59,508 nt of DNA. Origin: Byssothecium circinans. Its lineage: Eukaryota; Ascomycota; Dothideomycetes; Pleosporales; Massarinaceae. The position numbers and the translations under genes were made by a program. The notes below the pieces were generated by a model. It was not told the origin of the DNA. It worked only from the letters and a program-made list of their open reading frames with translations, and did no database searches. This document shows positions 1 to 10,935 of this stretch, one piece after another. The stretch's first letter is position 1. Each line of letters opens with the position of its first letter. Where the stretch lies: NCBI GenBank assembly GCA_010015675.1, contig ML976980.1:365964-425471 (forward strand). The letters run 5' to 3'.

Positions 1-290
1 GGTTGTTTAGGTGGCTGGTAGAGGGAGTATAGTGTTGCAGAAGTTAGGCTGATTACGTACTAGTACTGCGACGACTACAACACCAAAAACCTATCGTAAG
101 ATCGCTCCTGCTGCAAAACGAGCAGCCTCACGCGCTACCTTAATCAAGCCCATCAAGCTAAACAATCAAGCTGACCCTCCTCAGCTTGGATTGCTAAAAA
201 ATTAGTATAGGCGAGCTTGACTTGATGGGATTGATAGTTATCAAGCTATCAATCAAGCGCTTGCAAGCCGCTTGATTGTTGACAAGTCTG
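1..290. mobile_element. End of a hAT-like DNA transposon (rest lies outside the window)
   Basis: Read on the minus strand from base 290 inward, the sequence starts CAGACTTGTCAACA. This is identical to the first 14 bases of the complete hAT element at 50701. Bases about 145-290 are packed with short ATCAAGC / GCTTGAT motifs in both orientations, a subterminal array like the ACTGACTG arrays of the 50701 element. The inner part (1-130) has a weak plus-strand reading frame that might be a transposase tail, but I cannot identify it. The boundary at 290 falls inside an ankyrin gene. The second end and the target-site duplication are outside the window, so classification rests on the TIR match. Confidence 0.6.
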
Positions 291-1094
291 CGAGCCGCAG
301 ATCTGCGCCCTATGGTCCAGTAGCACCCTGACAACCTCGGCACATCCCCATTTACAAGCGTAATATAGAGAGTTTTCCGACGCCCGACCATCTAGAATCG
401 GAACGTGAAGGGGCGCTCCAAGCAGAATGATGTGCTTCGTCATGCTCGTCCAGCCATACCTCATCGCGGACCTGAGAAGCTGAAGTAAAAGTTTATCATC
501 CAAAGACGTGAGATTCCGAGACTGCAGCTCCGCTAAAAGGATGTGGAATGTGTTAACGTCCGGCGTGTGAAGGAGCGTGTTTATCTCTCTCCTCCAGCGC
601 TTTGGCCTTATGCTACGTGGGGGAGACGACTTGAGAGGATTCCGATCCGACAGAAGTATATATTCGACCATCTGTAGATCCCCATATTTCATTGCCTTCC
701 CGAGTAGACGGATCCTCCCCGTCAGACCTAAGATATTCTTTTGCGAATCTATGGCGAACAAAATTGCCAAGACGTAGTAGTTTCCTGCCTGCACGGCTAC
801 TGTGAATGGATCTCCAAAAGTACCGGCATCGATCTTCAGATGTGTGTCAACCAGCCTCTTTACAAGTGAAAAGTGGTTCGTAAAGGCGGCCGCCGTAAGA
901 AGATCATAGGTAAATCTCTCCGCTTCGTAATTTCCAGGTCCTGCAAGGAGCAGTTGACGGACATTTTCGCCGCCGGTTGTAGAGGCCAGTTGGAGGAGCC
1001 GCAACGCGTATTCTTTATACTTGAAGTCAGTTCCATCCAGGGCAGCCAGTACTTCAGCTGCCTTCCTTATGGAATGTAGTCTAGGCAATGCCAT
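249..1094 (-). pseudogene. Ankyrin-repeat protein, 3' end cut off by a transposon
   Basis: The minus-strand frame from ATG 1094 (protein start MALPRLHSIRK) encodes about 280 residues with degenerate ankyrin-type helices, for example FTNHFSLVKRLVDTHL, KYGDLQMVEYILLSD and KWGCAEVVRVLLDHRAQI. Ankyrin repeats mediate protein-protein contacts; the partner is unknown. The last native codons lie at about 291-300. From base 290 the frame runs into the hAT-like TIR and picks up about 13 foreign residues before a TGA at 249-251. The gene is therefore truncated, with its C-terminal part either lost or beyond the window. An upstream GTG (1124) extends the frame by 10 residues, but the ATG is more likely. 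It could also be the 3' exon of a larger gene. Confidence 0.6.
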
Positions 1095-2281
1095 AGTCCG
1101 ACGTTCAAGGAGACATGTCTCCACATAAGGTCTGACATATGGTCATTTGCTCAGCTCTACCCAGCACTCATCAATCACTTTCGACACGCATAATGCTTCG
1201 ACAAGCTCGTCCGAGAAGAGTTCTAAACCAATGTCAGCTATGAATTTTTTTCGATATTAAGTGCTCACTGTTAACCAACCGCAGCCTCAACGCGCGCATG
1301 AGTCCACGAAGTCGAACAGACTCGGCCAGAATAGTCTTGAAGATCTCGAAAGGCAGGTCCAAGAGACTCGGAATATGAGAAGTCATTACTACTGGAATGC
1401 AGATAGGGATCAGAAGCAGTAGTCGAACATGAGACAGTGTGCCGATGCGTGGAGCCGTTTCCAGGCGAATGCGGCGAGGGTGTGCTGACTGTGTTGCCTG
1501 GCGCTGTCTCTCTTACAATTATGACTTAATATCGTAATTGTCAGCCCGCACCGTCGTCGGATTCCAGTCGCGGGGCACCAAATTAGTCGATCCAGATTGC
1601 TGGCTATCGAAATGTTATATCACTTGAACTGAGGATGCAGACATTGTTGATAATTCTGGGTTGCCCGTAAGTGTTGGAGGGAGGAAAGAACCTACGTTCC
1701 TAGAATTGTGGAATTCGCGGTCTAGTCAGCGGCTTTACCAAGGTTGACGGCGTAACGTTTACGCTCGCACGGAGATTCTAGGGCGTTTCAACCTCGCGCA
1801 ATACAAAGACTGAAAATTAATAATACCTTAACCTATAGTTATTAACAATACAAGAGTTTGAAATTGCCAAGCAAAAATGGCGCACTCGGTGGTGTGGCGC
1901 GCTCGGTGGTGCTTTACGTTATAGTAGGTATGGACTATATAATACCTTTCTACGGGTTCTACATAGTGGTTTACAGAGAAACATTGAAATATGTCTGAAA
2001 TAAAAGTCTGAATTCTTTACTTTTCCGATGCTTTTCCACAGTCAGCTTAACGCATTTGACCTTTCTAGCCCACTGCAGGTTGTCGTGCGTCCGGTGAGCA
2101 TTTTGTGGGGTGGTGACGCAAACATAAGCTCAACGGCACCAGACGGGGACTTTCGGCTGCCACATATTCTTCTGCCTCTCTGCATCTACCCGATTCACGA
2201 TCAACACCTGTCGCTACTCAGCCTCTACCAAGGGCCGAAAAGAAGTACCTTTTTATCCCATTGCATGCATTCTTCAGCATG
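1095..2281. other. Intergenic region, no gene seen
   Basis: No convincing coding sequence. About 1800-2030 is AT-rich. At 1880-1911 a GCGC(A/G)CTCGGTGGTG motif occurs twice in tandem. Bases 1904-1923 match 50150-50169 in inverted orientation at 19 of 20 positions, which suggests a dispersed repeat. Confidence 0.5.
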
Positions 2282-5032
2282 GATCCCATATCCGCGGCCT
2301 ATCTTGTGTCCGGCTCCATGCGAGTTGCTGACGTTGTGACAAGGCTGGGCTTCGGCTTGCGACACCTCCAACAAGAATTCAGCGGAGCCCTGGATCATGT
2401 CGACAATATCGCTCAACAAGTCGGGAACATTGATTTGGCAATTCGCGAAATATGCTTATTACTCCGCAATTCTCCCGATCCATTTCCGCAGTCATTTGAG
2501 TCCCGCTTGACGGAGTCCACAACCGCTATCCATAAAGTTGTTGCGCAGATCCAGGAACATGCCCAATCTGTGAAGGCCATGGCAGAGAAATCGGCAAACA
2601 AGGGAAAGCTACTACATCTTCGGCATGCTAGTAAAGTTGTACAATTGGGAGACCACCCTGGGAGCTCAAATTCAAGCTCTTTTACTGCTACTCCAAGTCG
2701 CTCATATGTCCGTGCCTCTCAATTCAATCTGTATTGCGCTTGCTACTATGGGAAGGCGGTCAAACGACGAGAGAACATCCGTCCTCGAGCAGGACTCCAG
2801 TAAGAGGCTTTTTGAAAAGGCATCGTCGATGTCAGCGAAAATAGCCATATCGTCGTGCACGCCCTCCTCCGGACGTTGTTGTCCCGCGGACATCAAAACC
2901 TTTTCGTTCGACCCGACTCTCCTCCACACTAGGGTCTATCGCCGCGCTTGCGAGTCTTCTTTGAGGCGAGAAGTCTCGGTTAATGAAGATGATATCGGTG
3001 AAAATGTATTGAGGTCTTTGTCCTCTGCGTCCTCCAACGATGCCATCGCGAGTCAGTCGGGAGATAACGACCATGGGCCTTCGGTCGGTGCCGGCGGAAG
3101 CACTGGACAAGCTGACTCCCGTCTAGAGATCAACACGAAAACAGATCACGCAGAAGAAACTACCTCTCTTGGAGCGATGAGGACTACAATGTCAGAGCCG
3201 AGAGAACCTCTTGAAAAAGGTTTTCTACAAGTGTCAGCATCGACAGTTGGTATAAGCGAAGTTACCACAGAGTCATCGGACACGTGTGGTACAGTCAACA
3301 CTGGCAACGTCAATGCCATCAATCCCACATTCCAAGAAAACAGGCGAAGTACGGTCGAGAAGCAATACAAGTCTTAGAGGATCGACGGTTGTCGTATTTG
3401 TCGAAAAAGTTGGCAGTGATTCTGTGGAGCTTCCTGTTTCCAATGCGCACGATCCTTACAACATCATTCGCGATTCGATCTACGAAGTTCGAGACTGCGT
3501 TCTTACTGCTGGTGGAATCGACCCCGCGACATACCGAGGCTCTATGACCAGTTGTACGATTGAAACATCTGGGCAAGCCATTCACAAGTTTCCTTTCACC
3601 GTCGCATTCCTTGAAGCTGCACTCGAGCAGTTAGATGATGGACTATACTCCGCTATCGATATCACAGCTCAGTTCTCAGCCCCCCTTGCATCAAACGATG
3701 ATTCCATTGGCGCTCATGTGGTCAAACGTGCATCTCCGCATGAAATGTCAAACGCGGTAGCGTTCGATATGAGCCCCACTATAACGGGGAAACAGCATAC
3801 ACCCTCAACTGATGTACCTCATATTGTCCTTGATGATGAGGAGGATTGGCCATTCTCTGATGAAGTCCTGAGTGTGAAAGGAGGCTTCAGCGAAGTGTAT
3901 AAGGCGAATATTCGCACAGAAGTACTGCATGGCAAAGGGCTTTCGAATAGTGTCTACGCAAGGAAGACAATTGCCGTAAAGAAGCTCATTAGTCCCGATA
4001 AGGAAGCCTTTCGGAATGAGGTGGAGAATCTCAAGCGCTTCTCATCCGAGTGGGAGCACCCTCACATTATCATATTACTCGGGACCTTCCAGATCAGCAA
4101 CACTTACTATCTGTTGTTTCCGTGGGCGGAGGGAAATCTCCGAGAATTCTGGAGGATTAACCCACCTGAGACTTGTGGGCGGGAGTCATCACAGAGGAGC
4201 AACGAAGGAGTAGTGCACTGGATGGCACAACAATGCCTTGGGCTTGCTCATGCGATAGGAGAGATTCATGGCTCCCCGTACGACTTGCCAGACAAAGCTA
4301 ATTGCTCCCCAGCCTGGGAACATTTTGGAAGACACGGCGACATCAAACCAGAGAATGTTCTCTACTTCAAGGATGGCAGAGATTCCGCCCTCGGCACTCT
4401 GCAGATTTCCGACTTCGGGCTCAGTAAATTCCACGGAAGAACGACCAGAACGAATATACACAACGTCCAACGAGGCGGTACCCCCACCTACAGACCCCCG
4501 GAATGTGACCTAACTCCGATCGGACAAGCGAGCCGGGAATATGATATATGGTCACTAGGATGTGTGTATCTGGAGTTTATTACTTGGCTTCCAAAAGGCT
4601 GGGACGGCGTGGAAGAGTTTCGTAAAGATCGGTGAGCATCTAGTCGAAATCTATATCGGGAAACATATAAGCTAACATGAGAACGGACGCACACATACAA
4701 AAGACCAAGCGTTCTTCTTCATCAACGCCGACGGAAAGTTTAGCATCAATCCCTCAGTGAGGCAGCAGTTCGACGAGCTACAAGTCAAAGCATCCAGCTT
4801 CGACGCGACCATTTACGAGGGTTTAATCACTTTCCTCGCCTTTGTCGCATCATGTCTCGAGGTCGACCAGAACAACAGACCACCGACTGAGATTTTGGCC
4901 GAGCAATTCAAGGAATTATACACGAGACTGGACATTGCTGTAGGCTCAAAACTCGGATCGCTTTCGCTCTCCCGAAGCGAGGAGACCGTCTCAATGAGCG
5001 AGACTGCGAAGTCAGAGTTCAAGGTCGATTGA
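2282..5032 (+). CDS. Protein kinase with fungal STAND-type N-terminal domain; exon joins partly unresolved
   Basis: The gene opens at ATG 2282 (MDPISAAYLVSGSMRVADVV). The first ~115 residues resemble the helical N-terminal domain that fungi attach to NLR/STAND proteins and kinases. A variable Ser/Thr-rich linker follows, then a kinase domain. Visible kinase parts are a glycine loop GGFSEVYKA (~3880), IAVKKL, the catalytic loop HGDIKPEN (~4334), DFG (4411) and GTPTYRPPE (~4480). A good intron at 4622-4703 (GTAAAG...GCTAAC...AAAG) joins in frame to the last exon, which ends at 5032. Two earlier frame changes are unresolved. One is near 2630, where the N-domain tryptophan segment (YNWETT) continues one base out of frame. 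The other is between 3286 and 3377, where a GTACAG...ACAG intron at 3289-3343 would fit. Either small introns are missed or the gene carries indels. A role in signalling or incompatibility is inferred only from the architecture. Confidence 0.7.
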
Positions 5033-5116
5033 GTCTCGTTGATGTACGGAAATTTTCTTGCGGCTGCTGCTTACTGGGATAACAGATAGTTTGAGCCAAG
5101 GTGAATCTTAGTGTGA

Positions 5117-6249
5117 ATGCACCTTCCGGTACTGCTCTACCCTCTTAAGCAAACTCAAGTCACAATCTTTACAGGTAGCGCTCCAAACAGCGAAGGTAGC
5201 ATTCCGGATATCTACGCCAAAGGCCCATACGGATTTCAGCTTGCCCATGATGCCGATACTTCGTTCCACAAGAACGAACACCTCGAGGGAAGCCTAGCCA
5301 AAACATTCATTATCGACAATGATGTCGGCATCGACCTCCAGGCTCAGACCCATCAGCCGCAATACGTCTCCCTAGTCATGACTCGGGGCGATGCTATCTG
5401 CGTTTCGGCAATCATTGCCAATGGGAATAGGGCTACGTATACGTAGACGGGCGATATGGGCGAGAAGTGTGGTGCGGAATGGTGCGAGAGTAATTTTGCG
5501 TTTGGAAACTCAAATGTTCCACCGAGATGTGTGTGGTTGGATGCAGACCATACCGATGGAATCGTGGCCAGCGCCACGAGCGTCCACATGACTGAATTTA
5601 CCGGCGCACTCCTAGGCCAGTATCAGGAGAAGAACGAGCGAGGAGAGGATATCGGGATGCGAGATTGTGCAAGAACTCGGCACGGATGACGTTTCATCCC
5701 GAATAGAAGTACGAAAAATGGAAGGTTTTTGAAAAACCGTTGAAGTTCAATGGAAGCGGTGCGTTCGAGGAGCCAGATTTAAAGCTCGATAGAGAAGAAT
5801 GGGACCATCCGGATAAGGGACGTATTGCCCGTAAGCTGAGACTCATGATGTCCACTGACTGTTGCTTTACCTAGACATATCTGCCCTGGAAGAACAATGG
5901 CAAGGCCAAGAGGAACAACCCTCGCGATTTCCCAGAACTACACAACAGCAATCCTCAACCTGATCATTTGACTATCTCCTACATTCCTTCGCATAGCGCT
6001 CGTAGCTTGTGCGAATCCGAAACCTCTCGAGGCGCGGACTTCGTCGCTGTAAACGATAATGAGAACTTGTTCTGCGATATGACCCGGAAACGACTCGTTG
6101 ATGTGTGCGATAGGACGAATAATCGGGCCTGCTTCGACCTGAAGAAGAGAGAGATAAGGGATGTGGGCGCTAAAATCCGAAAGAGGGACCTGTCGTATGG
6201 TGATGTCGTGCCGGAGAAGAATTACAGAACTCATGCAGAGTGGAGATAG
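5117..6249 (+). pseudogene. Decayed gene for a Cys-containing, probably secreted hypothetical protein
   Basis: Consecutive fragments read as one protein: a hydrophilic N-part (YAKGPYGFQLAHDADTSF), then ANGNRATYT, an in-frame TAG at 5444-5446, then TGDMGEKCGAEWCESNFAFG and PRCVWLDADHTDGI. This order resembles a common but uncharacterised family of fungal secreted proteins (my recollection; no search was possible). Near 5670 the frame slips, a second TAG sits at about 5704-5706 (after ..MTFHPE), and a plausible 44-bp intron lies at 5831-5874. The C-terminal part runs to TAG at 6249 and has five cysteines. No signal peptide remains upstream. The TAG after TYT probably replaced a TGG Trp, a G-to-A change of the RIP type (inference). 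Confidence 0.55.
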
Positions 6250-8714
6250 AAGCTTGAAGCACCGACTTTAGAAGTTGGATGATGATGAAGGATAGTTGGT
6301 GGCATGCACTTGGTGTGGCGTTTTTGTTAGAATTCTTTTGCCGTACCTATGTACTTAGAATGGGTAGGTTCGGCGTCGTTGGTTTGTATAAATATCCAAT
6401 TCCTTGTTATTGTCAGCTCTTAAAGATTTTTGTAGCAATGCGCTGCTGCATCACATGTGCATGAGCTGTGGGCAATACTTCACTTTGAGGCGTGTTGCGT
6501 CCGCTCTTAGACATTTGCTTACTATTGAAGGCCGTTAGAGGGTGGCAGTGGCATTTTGAAGAAGTAGTTGGAATTTCCTAGGGTGAATTTTGCGATTTAG
6601 AGGGTGTGTTAGAGTGTATACCTTCTCCAATCGACTTTGCACCATTGGTATGATTCAGAGGCTGTGGTTGTGTCACAAATGTTGTAGACATCATTCAATC
6701 ACTACTGCTGGCCCTCCAGGTAGTTGTACACCACCATATCGGTGTGGTTCTTCGACCGAGTGGCTCACTTCGCACCTATACTAAAAGCGAGATTTCGACG
6801 TGTAGGTACGAGTGATATTCCGGGGATTTCTAGACAATTCAAAACCGTTGTATTTATATATACTTTCCGAGGCTCAATCCTTTCGGGCCAGGAGAGAACC
6901 ATCTGTTTCCTAACATACTGATACCAATGCGTACTACAAGTCAGGTCGAGCGAATGAGTGGTCGGTTTGTAAAGGCTCGAAGGCCTCTGAGGCCGATGAT
7001 GACGCCTAAAACCAACCCGGATGTACCAGTTTTAATCGTTAAAAGCGCAGGCATGACGGTATCGTTGAAGTCGCACGATAATCGTCTCACATTCGTTGAA
7101 GGCCCGTATCCGACTGATCCTACCAAATTCATCCTGAAGAGCGGCAAGTTACTGCCGATCGGACGCGGCATAGGCATCGCTGAGCAGCTGTCCTTTCGTG
7201 AGATTTATCCAAGCATCAAGCCCTTCCTTGGTGTGAAAGAATGGCACCAGTATCTTGTCCAGTCATTGACTCGTCGGGCCAGATCAATCTGCTGAAAAAA
7301 AGGACATGTTGTCGTTACCTGTGGCGCATTGGAATCAACGAAACGAGGTCGATTATGGGATGGTCTAGTTTGCTGCTAGAGTTCGCAGGCCGACGATAAC
7401 GGGTTGACAACATCGGAGGTAATGGCTTGACTGAGAAAAGAGAAGGCTGATGAACTAGAGATGACTAAGCGGCGAGTCAGAGAAGATGACTTTGCGCAAG
7501 GTATATGAGTAAGCTCGTTCAAATACCTCCAGTCCGAAGCTGAAGGCCCTCGGGATTGCTGAATCAAATCATCATTGAAACAACTTAGCTCATTAATATT
7601 GGTAGAGATAGCAGTGCACGAAGTAAGGTATATTTTCATTCGTTAATAATGCTGAATCAATCATCCTAAAAGCCATGCGGTTTCTTGCCTAGAGCCTATG
7701 GGAAGCCATAGAGACGTATATCGCAGCTGCGTTCAATCTGCGACTCTGATTCAACTTTCTATCACTACTTTCTATCACTACTACCATCTACTTCGCCATC
7801 ACAATTGATCCACAAGCTCTCCTGTTTTCGCGCTTCAACTCAAAAACGTTCAAAACAGGTTGAGTCGGACATTAAGAAATCGCCTGCAGCCACCGTATCT
7901 GCGGTGTAACCCACCCTCAAGTCGGCGCGTGAGCTTTCTTCGAATGCGAATAGGCTGAAGTCTATTCCTTCAGGATCAACAAAGGTACAGGAGTTTTCAA
8001 GCACAGCATGGCTCCATATTGTTCTAGGCTAAAGTCAAATTCTTACTCTGAGCACAGGACGCATGACCCCAAACCTCGATCCAGATGCCTCATCCCACCA
8101 GTGTTGGTGGTGCTCTGATATCCATCGATGACCATCGAATCTGACAGTCTGGGTTCATAGCCTGAAGCCCATACGATTCGATTCACGGGGTTTCCGATGC
8201 TTCCGCCAGGATTGCAAATCTGATGAAGGACCACCTACCGGGCGTCATCCCCCATACCCAAAAAGACCATATCTCGATAATTTCGCCCATGGTACGCCAA
8301 GTATTCGCCAAACCCAAAGACGCGTATCGTGACGTGTGCCAACAACGTTTTTCACCATAATTCTAGGTCCCAAGTGCCCGTCTCTAGCGAAGAGGTGTGA
8401 GTTTCTGCGTTGTCATTGGGCATTCGGTCGTATTCTTCGCCAAATGTCGGCATTACAACAGCCCCGGGAGACACGTGCGTGCGCTTGGCAGTTCTATGAC
8501 GTACTTAGTGCGAGACCACTACTTTTCGGGACGCGGAGCGTATCGACAAATGTAAGAATGTGGTATAGCACGCATGCTGCTGTTCTGCAACCGAGACCAT
8601 TTTCGTACTTCAGTCTATGTTTAGACGACGATATGTCTTCGCGGTGTATCTTCGCGCGTTATTTATCATGGGGATCCCAGCCGACATTCTTTCACTCCAA
8701 TTCTTCCCATCAAA
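6250..8714. other. Long intergenic region with only weak ORFs
   Basis: No recognisable gene in 2.4 kb. The longest plus-strand frame is 6927-7295 (122 codons, basic, no known motif). The opposite strand at 6941-7177 contains a hydrophobic stretch (LVLGVIIGL) that could be a membrane-segment relic. Neither has splice or homology support. The last ~300 bases before 8715 presumably hold the promoter of the oxidoreductase. Confidence 0.35.
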
Positions 8715-10409
8715 ATGGTACGCTCACTTGTGAGGTGGTTTTCATTGCTCTGCTTATCTCAGCTTGCCAACTCTGCACCACTGGATCTGAAGGATATTCT
8801 TGACCAATTGAACGCAACCGGAGCCTGTGTAGGTGTTTGAATTCAGACACAATTTGCCAATGCTGACGTAGTGACAGTGTACCGCCCTCCAGTACTTCCT
8901 CCCAGGCAAAGTTGTTCTTCCTACGGATATCAATTACTTGAGTTCTCAAACGTCCTTCTGGTCCGGTCAAGAGCAGAGTCTTCATCCGACTTGCATAGTC
9001 ATTCCGACAAGTACCCAAGATGTATCAACTGCCGTTACTGTACTCAGTACAGGATATCAGGCGTCGATCTCCGGCTGCAAGTTCGCGGTGAGAGGAGGAG
9101 GGTACGTACTTACCTCCGGTACGGAATGTGAAACTAATCCTACTCAGACATACTCCGCATGCTGGAGCAGCGAATATCGAGGGCGGTGTGACGATTGACA
9201 TGCAGAGTATGAATCATGTCAATCTTTCCGATGACCGGAAAAGTGTCAGTATCGGTCCTGGCAATCGATGGGGCAATGTATACGGCATTCTAGACGAGCA
9301 GAATCTTGCGATGATCGGAGGTCGTGTTTCGTCCGTAGGAGCTGCCGGCTTACTGACAGGTGGTTCGTGCATTACCGTTCCGGTCCCGATAGAAACATGA
9401 CTCACAAGAATTAGGTGGCGTATCCTTCTTCTCCGGTCGTTACGGTTTCGCCTGCAACAACATTCAGTCTTACGAAGTAGTTCTCGGTAATGGAACTGTC
9501 GTGACTGCCAGCAGCACGCAAAACCCGTCACTCTTTCGCGCTCTTAAAGGCGGTGGCAACAATTTCGGCATTGCGACTCGATTCGATGCCAAAGTCTACC
9601 CTCAATCATCCTTCTGGGGAGGCCAGATCACGCAACCTATCACGAACAAAGAAGCCTACTTCGACTTTATGGCAAATTTTACGCGGAGTGCGACCTATGA
9701 TCCGTACGCTGCACTGTTTTCAAATTTTCTTTGGGTCGAAGGCGCTCCATCCGTCCTCCTCCAATATACAGTGTACTCTAACGGCGAAGCGGCATGGCCG
9801 CCTCCAGCGTTTGCTTCACTGGATGCAATGCCGAAGCTCTTAACCACAGTGCGCAAGGAGAAACTCTCAAGCTTCACAAACGAAATCTCGAGCGAGTCAA
9901 CAGCGACAAAGGGATTGCAGAATGCCTTCGTCACAACGTCCATCGTTAATAACCCCGATGTCTCAGCCGAGTACATGTCGCGGGCCTGGGAACTCTCAGA
10001 TATCGCAGTCAAAGAACTTGTACTTGTCGTAGGTATCGCCTTTACCTTGACTTACCAACCGCTTCCGCAAGTTCTCTACTCAAAGGATTCTTCCAGCAAC
10101 GTCCTCGGCCTGGACCGCTTTCGAGATGATTTGATCAATATATTATTCGTGGTTACTTGGACCTTGCCCACCGACAACGAAAGAGTGTACGCCAGGTTGC
10201 AAAGGCTAGAAAACGATCTTGTGGCATTGGCTGAAAACAGGGGTATCGCGAACGAATGGTTGTATCTGAACTATGCTGCGCAGTGGCAAAAGCCGATCGC
10301 TAGCTATGGAACGGCGAATGTGGCATTCTTGAAGGGTGTGAGTAAGTCTTATGATCCTGCCGGTATCTTCCAGAATGCCGTTCCTGGTGGGTTTAAGCTG
10401 GATATCTGA
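8715..10409 (+). CDS. Secreted FAD-linked oxidoreductase (berberine-bridge / PCMH type)
   Basis: Four exons join cleanly: 8715-8828, 8878-9101, 9148-9362 and 9415-10409. They encode about 515 residues, normal for this family. The protein begins with a signal peptide (MVRSLVRWFSLLCLSQLANS). The FAD-binding PCMH fold follows, with LPGKVVLPTD, the SxQxSFWSGQE start, and FAVRGGGHTPHAG, whose His is the usual covalent flavin site. Next come the substrate-domain motif GGGNNFGIATRF and a C-terminal berberine-like segment, LYLNYAAQW..YDPAGIFQ. These enzymes oxidise alcohols, sugars or secondary-metabolite intermediates with O2 and give H2O2. The substrate cannot be read from sequence, and no biosynthetic partners are adjacent. 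It is intact, although its neighbours on both sides are decayed. Confidence 0.9.
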
Positions 10410-10935
10410 GAGATGTTCCTGATGGCCGTGTTGGGAAGCTCTACTCGATCAACCTTGCAGCTTCTGAAGCCCGAGGATACAACCAAAACGTATAAAAAGA
10501 TGCTGCATTAAGAGATATCAATTATTACGCATAAAAATACTACATAAATACCGAGACCTGCTGGGCTGCTTATATTCGCAAATTCCCAGCTCTTTCCAAA
10601 ACAACCAGAACTTAGCAACCAACATGGCCGGCCTGTCAAACATGAAAAAATTCCAGTAAAACACCATAGCCACAGATTTGGCAGCACTCAAATCAAGTAA
10701 GACAAAAAGACTAGGCTCGCCGAGCTCCAAAATTAAGAAGCATCAGGCCACTAACTCGACAACAGGACAGAACGAGAGACTTGAACCCATTCAGTTCCAA
10801 ACAAAAAGGCATGCAAAATACAGGGAAACATTGTCAATCCCAAGTCAGGGATACCCAATGCTTGGTCACTCATCCGGCACACATAACATCCACCAAATTC
10901 TCCGCTTTGCCCTCATCATCGTTCCGTACTCCAGA
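10410..10935. other. 3' intergenic space between convergent genes
   Basis: Holds the presumed 3' UTRs of the oxidoreductase (plus) and the disrupted gene on the minus strand. AT-rich around 10500-10560; nothing else seen. Confidence 0.5.

Noticed and set aside
6927..7295. 122-codon ORF as a real gene
   Set aside because: No motif, no splice sites and a competing frame on the opposite strand; kept only as a remark in the intergenic entry.
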